Source: Ricordea florida
Lineage: Eukaryota; Cnidaria; Anthozoa; Corallimorpharia; Ricordeidae
DNA: 64,000 nt
Direction of reading: 5' to 3'
Assembly (NCBI GenBank): GCA_949710005.1
Contig: OX453279.1
Location: 27,098,762-27,162,761 of the forward strand
The notes under the pieces are model-generated. The model did not search any database, was not told where the DNA came from, and saw only the letters and a program-made list of their open reading frames with translations. How positions within the stretch are numbered: position 1 is the first letter of the stretch; the number at the start of each line of letters is the position of its first letter. The position numbers were made by a program, and so were the translations under genes. This document shows, piece after piece, positions 12,801 to 27,800 of this stretch.

Positions 12801-15800
12801 TGGTATTGCTCTTGACATTTCTCCTGCATTTGGCGGGCAGCAAACACCATGTCTGATGTGCTACGACCCGCTTTGAAGCCACACTGCGATTCGGGTAAGT
12901 ATTGACCGTTCTCCAGGTGTTGAATTAAACGGTTCAGAAGTACTCTCCCCAGTATTTTCCCAGCAATGGCAAGGAGTGAGATTTCGCGATGACAATCACA
13001 GGAACGTCTATCGCCCTTTCTCTTATAGAGGTGTACTATTAGTGCGTCTTTCAGTTCTTGGGGTACAGTTTCCTCTTGCCACATATTCTGGAAGAGATCT
13101 GTAAGCTTTTGGGTCAGATTGGGTCCACCTGCTTTGAATATTTCTGCCGGTATGGAGTCAGAGCCGGGAGCTTTTCCGTTTGAGAGTTGCTGGATTGCTT
13201 TCAGGACTTCAGCGTCTGTTGGAGCTGCAGCCAAGGAGTAGTTGATAGGTACCTGGGGCAGACGGGCGATTGCTTCAAAGTTGACGGATGATGGCCTGTT
13301 TAGGACGCTGCTGAAGAGTTCGGCCCAGCGTTTAAGGATGTCTTCCTTTTCTGTTATCAGCTTTGACCCATCAGCACTTAGTACAGGTGATGTTCCGTGG
13401 GACTGTGGGCCATAGACGGCCTTCAGTGCGTCGTAAAAGCGCTTTGGGTTGTTGTTGTCTGCAAAGTGCTGTATTTCCTCTGCTTTTTTACTAAGCCAGG
13501 AGTCGTGCATCTCTCTAAGTTTGGCTTGCAGCTTGTGCTTGGTAGTAGTGTAGGCTGTTTTCTTTGAGACAGAGTTGATATCTTGCTGGTGGATTATAAA
13601 TCGTAAACGCTTCTCCTCGAGTAGAGTACGGATTTCCGGATCGTTTTCGTCAAACCAATCCTGGTGTCTACGCTCGACAACTCCCACGTGGGTTAATGCT
13701 GTTTCGTAGATAACATCTCTGAGTGCTGCCCATTGCTCCTCTATTCCTTGATCGCTATTGTTGTGAAGATGACGTAACTTATGATCCAGATCTTTGCGGA
13801 AGCCCTCGCGCACTGATTGCTTTTCCAGTTTTCTGACATTTAGGCGTCGGCGAGGTTTGTTTCCCTGAGGGCGTCTTTGGGAACGGATGCGGATATTGAG
13901 TTTGGTGAGGATGAGCCTGTGGTCCGTCCAGCACTCTGCGCCACACATTGCTTTGGTCACCCGGACATCCTGTTACACTGTACAATGTTTCATGCAGCTT
14001 GTCTCGCAACGACTGCAAGGTATGAATGAACATCAATGAATTCGGGGAGTCCATTGGGTAGTCCATGCACTGGGGGCAGTGTTTTGTCCATCGCCCTCGC
14101 AATGGCATTGCGAGACAAGTTGTACGAAACATTGCACAGTGTAACGTATCTTGCAACGGCCAAAATCGTTGCGAGACAAGTTGCACGAACCGTTGCAGAA
14201 CGTAGAACTCGATTCTACTTTCATATATAGAGGATATTACACGGTGGCGAGAAGATATGAATTTTATGTTCGAGTGGCAAGAACAATATTGTTCTTGCCA
14301 CTCGAACATAAAATTCATATCTTCGAGCCAACGTGTAATGTTCTTTTTATTGTATGGAGACTAAAGCAAAAGGCGGGAACCGTGACGTCATTGAACGATA
14401 CGACACTCACAAAGGTGACATACGGAAAATACGCCACTCGGGTCCCGGATGAAGTGGCGTATGGAATCTACGAGTGGCTTAGTTCCCAGTAAAACACTCT
14501 TCTCCATATAATAATTTGTCATATTTTGTTTGAAGATCGAATAAAACACTTTTTGTGTTGCATCTATTTTACCGCCGTTAAAACCAATTAAATATTCTAC
14601 TTGAGTCTCCACAGCCCGTGGGTGACGTCATTGTTAAACATTATATAGGCAATCTTACGCAAGAATGCAATTTTCTCACTTGAGAAAACAGGAAAAAACC
14701 AACCCCATTTAAAGACTGGGATTGCCACAGGCATCCCAGTAATAATATTACATGTATTATTATTCCTATAGGGCGTATGCACGTTACTCACCATTCCGGA
14801 ACCGTCACGAAAACGAGGCTTCCGGCATATTGGTGTTCGATATCTACAACTGCGGTCTTATCTGTTATGACCAAATGTCCGAATAAAATGTTCCACTTTC
14901 TGACTATGCAAAAGCTTTGGAGTCGCATGCACTGAAGTACTACCATGAAAAAAATTCTGTAGTAGGAATCGATCCCTTCTGGGTTCCTGAAAAATATTTT
15001 GATCCGGAATGCCTTCGTACCAGATGCTTCAGAACTAAATGACTTATTTGCTAAACTCAATCTGTGCAAAAATAAACCAGTTTTAAGCATCATCCACCCG
15101 TATTCAAAGACGTTTGTACCCAGGGGCAGCAACATTCAGGTAATTCCTGACTAATAATTGGATCTGGAATATCATGAGCTGTTGAAGGCTTGCTCTGAAT
15201 CAAGCTTGAAATTTCCAAAGAGGACTTGCAAATGATATAGGAGGAGACTTCAAACCAAGCAAGTGGCTCACAATTTTTTCGTCACCGAGCTGGGAGGATT
15301 GGAGCTTCTGTTAGTAAACAAGCTTGCCATACCAACCCTTCGCAGCCTTCACAGACTTTCATTAAAACAATCTGTTACCCACAGCTGCCACAGAACATAG
15401 GTGCAAGCATGAGAGCCTTGCCATCAAGACTTATGAAGACATAATGAAATTGAAGCATATCAATTTCAGAGTTGAACAGTGTGGGTTGTTTGTCCATGCT
15501 CAGTACCCCTGGATCCATGCCACCCCAGATTTTCTTTGTTGCTGGGATTGCTGTGGTTCAGGATGTGCTGAGGTGAAGTGTCCCCTTTGCCTCAAGTTAG
15601 ATGACTTTGCCAGCTACACATTAAAAAAGGGCTCATGTTTGCTTTCTGAGGAAGACAAGTTTGAGCTCAGGAGAGATCACAACTGTACCAGGTACAATAA
15701 CAATTATTTACCATTCATCGTTGCTACAATGATTTCATTGTTTGTCGTGTGAGCAATAAAAATGTGGAGCTAGTTTCAGAAAGGATTTATTTTGACATTG

Positions 15801-18800
15801 AGCACTGGAACAGTGTCTTACCTAGGCTCACTCACTTTTGGAGGTATTGTATATTACCTGAAATCTTTGGAAGGTGGGATGCCCAAAAGAGAGACTTAAA
15901 TCTGAACTACGTTGATCCTAAAGGGATCTGTTTCTGCCGCAAAAGTACACCAGGGTCATCAGTTATGTCTTGCAGCAATCAATCATGCCCTATTTCTGAG
16001 TTCCACCTACCCTGCTTAAAAATTGCTAACATTCCCCCAAACTGGCTTTGCATACTTTGTCAGACATCTTCCTGTGCTATCAGGAGACATGATAAATCCA
16101 GTAAAGTGAAGCACAAAAATATTGTGCATGAAGCTTTGTAACAGAAGAACATTTGTATTTGCAAGCAAAGAGCAATGAAAACAGATAAACTTCTTGAATG
16201 CCATGGTGATTCATGTCAAAATGGGAAATATTTTCACCTGCAGTGTATTAATAAACGGATGCCCAACAATGCAATCACGTGGCAATGCTCCCATTGCAAA
16301 TCTAAACCCAAACGAAGTGAGAAGGTATATTCCCTTATAGAAAGGTACCTAACTTCTAGTGAGGTTACTAGTGAGGGGAAAAAAACAAAAAAATAATTCA
16401 TGCAAGGGAAAACGCCAAGAAAAAAAATTCATGCAAGGAAGAAGGAAAAAAAAAAATTCATGCAGAAGGAAGGTCCAATTTTGACTTTTTCACACGTACT
16501 AAAAAAAATTCGTGCGGAGGGGTTCACCCGAAAAAAAAAATTCCTGCACAAGCAGTGAGCGAAAAACAAAAGCTGAAAATTCCCCCCCATCATTTTTCTA
16601 ATGGTCCATCCCTTACTGGAACCAGTACTGGAAACACAGTGATTGAGCAGTTTGCAAAATTATGTGACTTAAATGAGCAACAATTTCAGTTAGTTTTATG
16701 ACCAAACGGTTGACTGGACTGCAACATCATACATACTTCCTATGTTCTATTGAGGGACATTGACCCCGCCATGGAAAGGTTGCAGAGACCCACCCTTGGC
16801 CCACGTAGGAATTTCAGAACAGTGACAGGACAGTTGATTCAAATCCTACATACAGGACATAGACCCTGGATTTGTGTAAGCACAGTTGGCAGTGATGATG
16901 GAATGGTGCACCTGCATGATAGTATGTTTCACAATGTCATTGAAAACGAAGCGGAGGAAAAAGTAAAAAAACTAGTTGGCTCTGCAAATATCTCTTGAAT
17001 TAAAGTGGTTGCCGTTCAGCAACAGAGAAATGGAAGTGACTGTGGAGTGTTTTGCATTGCTTTTGCCACGTGCCTTACATTCATGGAATACTTCCACAAA
17101 CTGTCCAGTTTGACGCCACAGGAATGAGGACATGTTTAGATAACTGTTTAAAAAACAAACTAGAACTATTTCCTGTGCATTAAGTGTTTTAGTCTTATGT
17201 ATACACATGGACAAAAGAGGTGGATTTGGGGGCTGCAAAAAAAAAATTAAATATACCAATTTTTTCCCGTTGAACTTTTCAGGTCTCTCGATATTGTCCA
17301 ATTTCCAAAGCTTACAGCAGGCCTTCTGACAGGGAGCGGGAAAAAAAGAAAATTGTGCGGGTTTTGGGAGGCAAATTGTGCGGTAAAAAACGGCGATTGT
17401 GCGGGAATTGTGCGGGATTGCGCAATCGTGTAAACAAACAAATATTCGATCACCGGGCCCAAAAAAAACCCGACATGGAGGAACGTCTGGATAAATGAAA
17501 AGTACAACAATTGTGCTCTTAGTCTGGCAATTAAACATAAACCAAATTTCTATTTTGCTACAACTTTGGCCCAAGTTTGTATCAACAAAATCATGCAATC
17601 ACGATCGATTAAGTTTATTCAAAACCGTAATTCCCGGCGTAATTCCGCTTCGAAATAAAATGTTTTCGACCAGAATAAGTTACTTTATGAAAAATCCCGA
17701 CATTTTTGCACTTTCTAGATACGTAGAGTGAATATTATCCCGTTAAGGTTTAAAACTCTTCACGCTTGAAATTGCTGCAAAAAACCACAACATCGAGACA
17801 AATCCAATTGCGGCCTAATTTGATTTGATATAATTTTATTTTAAACTTAGAAATAAGGGCGTGAAACTTGTATTTCCTGAATGAAAACGTCCTTCACTTG
17901 AATAACAAAAATATACCCAGTTTCTTGACGAGAATTATTGATTTTCTGTCGCCCACAGGCGGCCCAAGCTCACAATGCGAGGAGTTTTTTTTTAAATCTT
18001 TATGCGAACGTTGAGCGCGCGAAACGCGACACGGTTACCGCCGACATCTACTAATTAGTATAAATCTACTAGCGTTCTATCACAAATGCCACGCTCTGAT
18101 TGGCTACGCTACCCATCTATTCTGTGATAGATAGTGAGTAGCGTAATGGCGGCCGCTTCTTCACGTTTTCGAAGTGTCCGTGAAGAAGACTTAGACAGTC
18201 AACTGGTCGAGGCTGTTCCAGAAAAGACAAAGTTTTGAACGACTAGTAGATTTATACTTAAACAATTAGATTATTCGCTCTCGATTTCTATGCGTGATAG
18301 TTGACTCGGGCTGCGCCCTCGTCAACTATCACGCGATAGAAATCTCGAGCTCATAATCTAATTGTTTATTATATTACATAGCGACCGAGTTTGGTTACGC
18401 GAAACGTGACCTTCGCCTTGCAGTATGTGGTGGTGTTGTGTTACAACGGTTTGAATTTATAAAGGTTTGTATGGGAAAAACGGTAATCGACGTTATAGCT
18501 GAAATTTTGGTATTTTTGCAATAAAAATGACTCACCTCAATGCCTTGTTGTCTTTTCTATTGTCATCTCGCTTCTCAGCTCGATCCGAAGCCTTTTAAGC
18601 AAGTTGTCGCTTTTTGGTTTTCCTCTAAGTTCCCCATACAAACCTTTATAAATTCAAACCGTTGTAACACAACACCACCACATACTGCAAGGCGAAGGTC
18701 ACGTTTCGCGTAACCAAACTCGGTCGCTATGTAATAGTAGATGTCGGCGGTAACCGTGTCACGTTTCGCGCGCTCAACGTTCGCATAAAGATTTTTAAAA

Positions 18801-21800
18801 AAACTCCTCGCATTGTGAGCTTGGGCCGCCTGCTCGGGCTGTTCAATCGCGGAAAGCGGCGGATTTATCGATTGTTTTGCAATGTAAATAGCCTAAATAT
18901 AGCCTAAAAAGCTTCTTAAACCTTGGCAATCGATGGGAATACCGATTTCATTAGATTTTTAACCAATTAAGTCTTTCCATATTGTGCGGGATTGTGCGAC
19001 TTTGATCGAATTGTGCGGTCCCGCACCCGCGCACCCTGTCAGAAGGCCTGTTACAGTGCGTCTGGTAGGATAGCACTGATTGCAAGTTCTTTAAAGGCCA
19101 AGCATAGTGTTAATTCACTGATTGTGCACAAAGAAAGCCAAACTTTTTCTGGCAAATACGGCATCAATGTGCCTGCTGTGAAAACCAAATGCTTCTCAAA
19201 ACCTTAATGAATCTAGGCAACATCAGCAAATGTTAAAATTGTACAATGGCGACAGACTGGCTGGTAAATAGTACGTAGAAGTGTACAGTTAAATCCCCGA
19301 ATGTGTATATATAACCGTTTTCCAAGAACAAGTCAATATAAAAGTTCCTAACCATCACATACAGTTATCAGTTTAGTACAAAAGTATCAATACATATTTT
19401 TAATATTTTACCAGCAGATTTTAATCCTTTGACTCCCAAGACCTAAGTAGAATTTCTCCTTAGCAAGTGATAGCCACTTTCTCATATGTTAGTTTGGAGA
19501 ATTTAGTAGTAAACTCAGATTCAATATTTATGAGTTGATGATTTTCTCAATGCTAATCAGCTGTCTGCTTGAAAATACATTAATAATTTAATGATATTGG
19601 TCACCTCCAAGGCTGAAAGGCTTTAAAGATGCAAAGCTTCAATACACACAGCAGAAACTTTTACCAAAACTGTAAATTGCTGGATAGATGCTGGATAAAG
19701 TCATTATTAAATAAATAACTACTGCTGACTGTAACCCTAACCTAATCAAATGGTACAATTGGAGGAGTCAAGTTTGTGAAAGCAAAACACACCCTTCTAA
19801 TTTTGTCCACCATTGGGCACTTTGATTCAGACTTGTCTGAGCAAATAAGGTAATCAATGGAAACAATACTTTGTAAAATAGTATACCTGTGCCTCAACAG
19901 TCCAATTACTCTTTCTACGTGTATTCTCACATTTGCGATACCTCGTGTCCTTTCAATGTCAACAGGATCAAGCTATTAACCGAGAGTGAGGTCATTAAAG
20001 GGAATATTCGACCGAGACCTTGATGTATTGACCGAGCGATAGCAAGGTCAATACAGTCAAGGCCGAGGTCTAAGATTTCCTTGTAATGACCGAACAGACG
20101 AGGTTAATAAGTTATTTATTACATGACCTTTTTAGCACTGGAAAAAAGAAAAACGGAAGGGTTTTTCAATATGTGCTTGCGCGTGCAAGAGGTCATTTAA
20201 GGTCACGTTCACTGAACCGAAACACGCATGGCCATGCGAGCGAGACCAGAAGTGACAGAAGAAACAGTTTCTTTGAAAATGAGACGTTTGCCCAAATCAA
20301 AGGAAAAAAAATTGTTTTTTGAAAAATGTTCATAATGCCCGGTCATTACAAGAAAATCTTGCCCACTCAGCAGCCAATCAGAGCGTGCATACTATTCTGG
20401 CCATATAATAATTACGACAGGTGATGGGCTCCTGATTAGGATTATTATTATTACATGACTATAAATAGTGACTGCTATCATCAGAATAATATTTAAATTC
20501 TTTACACAGATGTCCCATCTAGTGTTTACAAAAGTCAGATATGGACATTAAAGCTGAGAAAATAACGAGAAATGAAATCCAGAAGGTAAAGAAATGTAAA
20601 GTAAGAAGCACTCTCATTGCAATGTTAACCATGCCACTCCCAGACATAATCAATATACAAATTCTTATTTAAATAACAATACAATACCAAGAATATGTGG
20701 GTGAGAATTGGGCACAAGATCACCCTGAGGTTTATGAGTTGATTTACAGTGCGTTTCAGAAAACTTTTGACAAACGGGTTCCGGAGTTCGTTTGAAATTC
20801 CCGACGTTCGCTACGAACTTGGAAATTTAATGACATAGTTGTCAATCAAATCGCGAACTTCGAAACGAAGTTTCGAATTTCAAGCCGAACTTCGTTGGGA
20901 AGTTACCAAAGGGTTAATTCTAAAGCAAAAAGGAACAAGGACAGTAGAAGGAGGGTAGCTTACCCTTTTCCCCAGACCATAAAGCGTTCATTGCTAATAG
21001 TTCGTTTTGTGCACTCTTGCTACGGCTGATCGATTACTCGTCGTCCAAACTGGAGACATCGTCACTTTTAAGACTTTAAAACCCATTTCTTTCCACTCGA
21101 GCGTTATTGAACACATTTCCTGTTCGTTCGAAAGATCTTCAGAAGTGTCTTTTGATCAAAGATGGAGCGAAAGGAATGAAAACCCACCTTGACAATCTTT
21201 GCGTCGGGCTCAACACAACGGACGCCATTTTATAAACATGTGCTGCCTCTTTGTCTCAACCCCTCCCCCCATATATGTGAACATAAAACAATTGCACGAC
21301 TTTGTGGACAAAACCAAACCTAGTAGAGGAGACAGGGAAAAACCTGTTTAATTCACATTTAATGCTGATTTAATGCATAAATTAATTGTCTAACGGGAAT
21401 GGAGTGACCAATCAAACCATCACTATACCTCATGGTATGACGTACATACCATGAGGTAAAAAGGGGAAACAAACGTAGCCATCCAATTCGACGAGTCTGC
21501 CATAATCGAAGAAAAAACAAATTAAGAACTGGAATAACGACAATAATAGCGCTGCGGCTGTCAAGCAATTCGAACTTCCTCTGCCAAATTTCGAACTTCG
21601 CTGCAGGTGAAATTCAAAACTTCGTTTCGAAGTTTGCGATTTGATTGACAACAACGTCATAAAATTTCCAAGTTCGTAACGAACTTCGGGAATTTCAAAC
21701 GAACTCCGGAACCTGTTTGTCAAAAGTTTTGTGAAACGCCCTGTAACACCAAATTCTCTCTATTGGTAAATAAGGAAATGTATGGCTTTGGTTAAGAGAA

Positions 21801-24800
21801 TTAATGGTCAGATCAAAAGAGTGAAACGGTTAAAGGATTATTGTATACATATACATGTATAAGTAAATTACACTATTTAAACACAAATTATTGAATAGAT
21901 TCCAGCCAAAAATTCACCGATCTGCAATGATCTTTCTTTTGTTAAAAAATTCCTTTCTCCTCTTACCTCTTCCTCTATCGTCTCTGTTGAAAATACTTTG
22001 AACACATCTTGCCGTGGAATAATCTGATGAACATCAGACACTGTGACACGCCTTCTTCTATGTTCCAAGTCGCACAAATGAAAAAGTATGTCTATAACAA
22101 GAGGGGTGATCTGACAGAAAAAAACGTCCAGCCAAGTTGTCATTTTACAAGCATCTTAAGGTTAGCAAAATTTTAACAGCAGCTCAACGAGAACAATAAC
22201 TTACCTCTGAATTTACTTTGGCCTCACGTAGAATGTCCCCTGAAATGCGACAAAAATAATCATTGGTGGGAAGTATTTCAGAGACTAAGTCTTTCTTCCC
22301 AATATTGGAGAAGTCATGTATCCTCTTTGAGTTTTCTGCATTTTTTTGATTCCTGGAAGAATGGGTGTTTTTGCTACTCAGTATATGTCACAGAATTGAA
22401 AGTATGCATGTTAGCCCATCAGGTTGCAGGATTTGTAATGCAATGCAAGTTAGCTTTAACAAAATAAATAAATGGTCAGTGAAAATTGATTTATACCTTT
22501 ATTGATTTCTTTGAATCTGTTTCCTTTAGCAACTCTGAGGGTCATGTCATGAAGTGCTTGCATGTGGTCCAACATTGTATTAAAAGCTCGAAAGTAACCA
22601 TAGCTTACACGATGCCGTGCTTCCCCACTGGCCACCTGCAATGAATTTATCATACACATGGACTGAAAAGCATAAAAGAAACTGGTGAGTAACATTGGTT
22701 CGATAATTAAAACTAACAGCATTGATGACAGGCTATTGTTGGCCATTCAATGACATACTATTTCCACAGCTAAAGGTTTTCTTTTTTTGTGCACTGACTT
22801 AAAAATGATATTTAATACATATGCACCAGTTATTCCAGATTCCTTTTTTCTTTTTCTAATACAGGACAAATTCTAGGAAATTTTCCCTCAGATTCCAAGA
22901 CCCTTCATAATAATTAATCAAGAACATTTTTTTCCATTTCTGCATTAATTCATAGACTAAACAATTTCCTCTCTAGCTAGCCTAATATTCATGTCATCCC
23001 TTTTTCCTTGACTTGTTATTTACACTTAGCATGTTTATCCTATCCAATAACATTATTTCAATGATGGTTTTGAATATGTAAATTTGTTTACCAGAATTGA
23101 TGTCCTCATATTATTATGATTAAATCTAAATTTTAAACGCAGAGAATTAACAGAGACCAAACCATACTGAACTGCAATCAAAACTCAAGAAATTGGGTAA
23201 ATCAAACGAGTAAGTTATACCACCGTAAGGTAAAAGGGAGGTGCTGACGTTTCGAGCGTTAGCCCTTCGTCGGAGCAAAGGGGAAAGGGCTAACGCTCGA
23301 AACGTCAGCACCTCCCTTTTACCTTACGGCGGTATAACTTACTTAATCAACTCGTTTGATTTACCCAGTTTCTTGTGTTTCAATTTCCCACCGACGCAGC
23401 ACCAGTTTCTTTAGAAACTATCCCCACAATACTTGCAATCAAAACTGTTTGCTCACCATGAGGAGATATTCTCTAAGAAACGGTGACAATTTGTGGCCAC
23501 GTAGAAGTTTTATGATCTCAGCAAATCTTGCTGCAGTTATTTCACCATCCACCAACTTACTCTGGAAGAATGCCTGTCGCTGATACTCTTTTTCTAAGTC
23601 CTGAAGAAAAAAAATACTATTGCAAGAAATTGCATGAAAAGCTATTAAAGTACCTTCTTAAGACTTGGCTTGATTGAAAACTATGCTAAGGAAACTTTTC
23701 TATCATGAACAAAAATATAGCTGCTACACCAAAATAGCACCCTCAACTGCACCCACTTACCCCTCATCACCTTAATACATACTTTTAGCTACACTATAGA
23801 ATTTCAGGATCAATGTCAGTATCTGGGCAACTGTGCACCTACCCCTTCCCTAACCCAACATTAATGCTAACGTTTTAACTTGAGTTAGGGGAGGGGTAGG
23901 TGCACAGTTGCCCAGATACTACCGAAACAGGTAGACTGTGAATTCAAAGGCAAGCGTGACAGTTGACTTTGGCGCCAAACGTCGAAGATTTTGGTCACGT
24001 GGCTTAGTTTGTCAAATCCAAAAGGTGAACGCACGTGCACACATTCCTTTCTCCTTTGCTGACTTCGTCGGTTCAGTTGTTGTTTGCACTTCGGGGTAAA
24101 CCAATGATGGGAGCCTACAATGTTGCAAATTACAGTTTTCTATAACATTCCGCAAGACGACAGATGTGAGGTGATCTTCACGGAACAGCCTATAGAAACT
24201 TTTGAGGATCTCATGCAAGTCATTAGAGCTAAAATTCAAAGGGTGCAGTATACAAATGATGAGAACACGTTAATAACTCTACACGCCAACGACTCTTAAG
24301 CTTTTATCTATGGATTTCCCACGAATTAGAGTTCGCCCTTTGCTATTCACAGAATACGCCATAGTTCAATCACACACAGGAATGTGACCAGATGCGTTCA
24401 CCTTTTTGGTTTCACAAACAAAGCCACGTGACCAAAATCGTTGCCGTTTGGCGCCGAAGTCAGCCGCCACCCTTGTCTTTGAATTCGCGGTCTAACTGTT
24501 TCGGTAGTATTGACATTGATCCAAATTAGGCACTTTGTAGTGAACAGATTAAAATGAAACATCAGCCAGCATGAATGCAGTTTCTGGGATGGCATGTACC
24601 ACATAAATATCACATCTCTTTTCACGTTAAGAATTAGTGATTGGTTGGTCTAATCTTCTGTAGATTCCTTTCTTGAACACAGGCCTGGAATCAGTATCAC
24701 ATTGCTGTTTGCCAAAAGATGACACAGAAGCGTACATTTTGTATTTTGCAAGTGTAGTTTCATTGCTTTATTAGACTAAAGTGTGATTGTTTAATGGCAT

Positions 24801-27800
24801 ACCCTGCACCAGCTGATAGTTCGGTTTTGGTTAAGGTTACTGTACACCTTCAGGGGTGTCTTCCTAAGAATCATTCGTATGCGCGCCTCTTATATCATAA
24901 CCATGGAAAAGTATATATGATCGTAAAGCTAATAAAAGGTAGAATCAGAACAAATAATTTTTTTTAAGATTTGATTTAATGGTAAGCGCGCGCAAGCTTT
25001 TAAGTACGACCAAACAAACTGCACTATGTAGAGCAGACTACAAAAGGGTGAGAGGCTTTTTCGATATTCCGATTGGTTGCCGAGAAAATATATTTTGAAG
25101 TTTTGCCGATCTTCGTCACATGAGAGCGCGTAAAAGGAGAAGCATTTGGAATATCACAAAAGTCCTAAACCCTTTTTCTCATTGATAACCAAGGAACATT
25201 TTGGCCAAATTTCATAAGAATCCGTCAAATCTATATACCCTATTAATTCGCTTGAAGCAAGGAAATCCACGCAAAAATAAAGCCCGAGTTTTAGACTCCT
25301 AAAGCTTATCACACCTCATCAAAGCGGCTGTCAACTGGGTCATGCCGCCGGCCAATGAAACACGAGCTTCGGAGCCCCCGAGCGCCCGCAACAAAAATAG
25401 CCCATTGAATTCGCGGGAAGTTTTGCAGTCGCAGTCGAAGACCGTCGAGTGACTGCGGCGAAAAAACGGGTAAAGTTAAATCAACGAGAAAAGCTTCTGG
25501 AAAAACAGCAAAGGGAAAAGGCACTAATCAGCGAAAGAGAAGAAAAGTTGTGGCGACCTCCAAAGAACCAAACATCCCGTCAACCAAGCGCGATCCAAAA
25601 CAAAACGTGGTCACACTCCAATTCCTCCGATTCTGTGCTTGCGTTCGATTCCTCGCCACTGGTCGAGTTAGATTCTGCCAAACCAGGGGTAGCAGCTTTC
25701 GAAGCCATCCGCCATGCAAGACTCCGGACCTGAAAGATCGCTTGAAGGCTGGTCAAACCAGGAACCTTTGTCACTGGCGGCGAGTTTCTCCCTCCCGCTT
25801 CCATCAAATAAATCGCCTTTCTCCTTTTTCTCCTTTTTCTCCGGGTTTCTTACGAGATTTTTTCCAAGGCCTTTTCTCTCTTTTCGATGAATTCATAATG
25901 TACGTTTTCACGGATTCTACATTAAAAAATTCACTGATACCAACAGCCAAAACGACGCGACACAGCGCAACCTATAATTTAAACAAAATATGCAAATGTT
26001 TGTAATTTAAGTTCCCGAGATAAGATTTGCCGCGAAAAATCCATAGGCGCTAGATGTGTTTTTTGCAATGCGAATTACAACGCCTTTAGTTCTTTATTCA
26101 CTCTTCTCCAAAATAGTTTTCCCCGAAATCTCGCGATCATTGAATGATTTCAAATAACTTTTTTCACCAAACTTTAAATTGATGTTTTAGCTATATCAGG
26201 AGCACAGAAAAAAAATTCGCAAAATTCGCCCTTTGAAGGTCTACAGTAACCTTAAGATCCATAAAACCGAAATGGGGACAGTCTCAGGTAAATCCACCGG
26301 CAAGTTTAACAGGCAAAAATGAGTTTTTACTTATATACCTGCAGGAGATGGGAAAAGTCTTTATAACGTACTCCCCTGTTTTTGTCCTTTCCAAAGTACG
26401 TTGAAACAAACTCACTGTCAAAGTCAAACTTAATTCTATTGAAAAAGGTTGTTTTCTTGATGACAGATTCAAATTCATCTGAAAAAAAGATAAACCATGA
26501 TAAATACATTGTTGTCACTAATCTACACCATTTTAAAACTTACCCAGTTTTTGACATAATATAAAGCTGCTTGTGTCCAACATATTAGGCTCTTTATTGG
26601 ATGCAAAATTGTCGGTTCATATTTCTTTACTTAAATGGTTTGTTTAAATGTATTTTGTTCTTCATCAAAGGTGAGCCCATGTATGTTGCTTGCTATTGAC
26701 ATCAAAAACTGTTGGAATTCTAATGCAAAGTTCACCTTTCTCATTAAAGATAACGTTTTGCCTACACTACCCGTTAAATACAGACAGCAATGTAGATACA
26801 GGTCAGCAAAGACCTTGTATATCAGTTTATTTTAAGTCAGAATGACAGTCATCCTAAATATCCGATATAATGTTAGTGAAGATACAGACTTCCCTCTCTG
26901 TACAATCTAATTGGTCCTAATTCACACTACATTAATGCGACACTGCCAGATACCAAAAACCCAAAACCAGTATGTGGAAAAAAGGGAACATATAACCTTA
27001 TTTACCGCAGTATCGCTAATTAACTCTGGGGGTTGAGTTACAATAACAAATCATGCAATCCTGAGAATACATACTTAAGGTTACTGTCAACCTTGGGAGG
27101 GCAAATTTTTCAAAATCTGACTTTTCCGCTGTTTGATTAGAAGAGCAATTAATCTTGCAATTAATATATGTGGGCGTGAGGGTTGAGTGGAAATTTACTA
27201 AGTGGAAACTCGTGGTAAATAAAAGTGCACCACGCTTGACGCTTCAAGTGAAATCAATTTCCTTCGAACGAATGATGTATTAGCCACGTTCAGGGGGTTC
27301 CTGTTTTGTCCGCTATTGGTCGGCAGTATGACTGCGTTGACAGCAATTTTAGTGAGGGGTTAAAACTATTAAAATCTTTAGAGGCCAAAATCTCGGGATT
27401 TATTTTTGTGCTTAATCCCTTAATTCATTCAAACGAATTAATCTCAAGCTAGATTTATCGGATTTTGACGAAAACTGGCCAAAATGTTCGTTACACAATA
27501 ACTATTCAAAGTGTGTGAGGCTTTTAAGGAACTCGAGATATTTTTCCTGTGGCACCCAAGCGTGTGACAAGCAAGGTAAAAGTGAATTTTCTCAGGAACT
27601 AATCGGAATATCAAAAAAGCCTCACACACTTTGTTAGCCAATTTTCTCCCGAGAGATATATTCCAGTTTGTTTGGCCATTCCTGGTAACACAAGGGCTAT
27701 TAATTTGGTCAAGTGATCATGGTTACACTGTAGTTTCTCGTTTGAATGCTTGTACTATCCAACCAAAACAAAAATCTTTCACTTTGAAGTTATGTTCAGA

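Noticed and set aside
14788-15135. 115-codon minus-strand ORF
   Set aside because: No recognisable family, no conserved motif and located among repeats; not supported as a gene.
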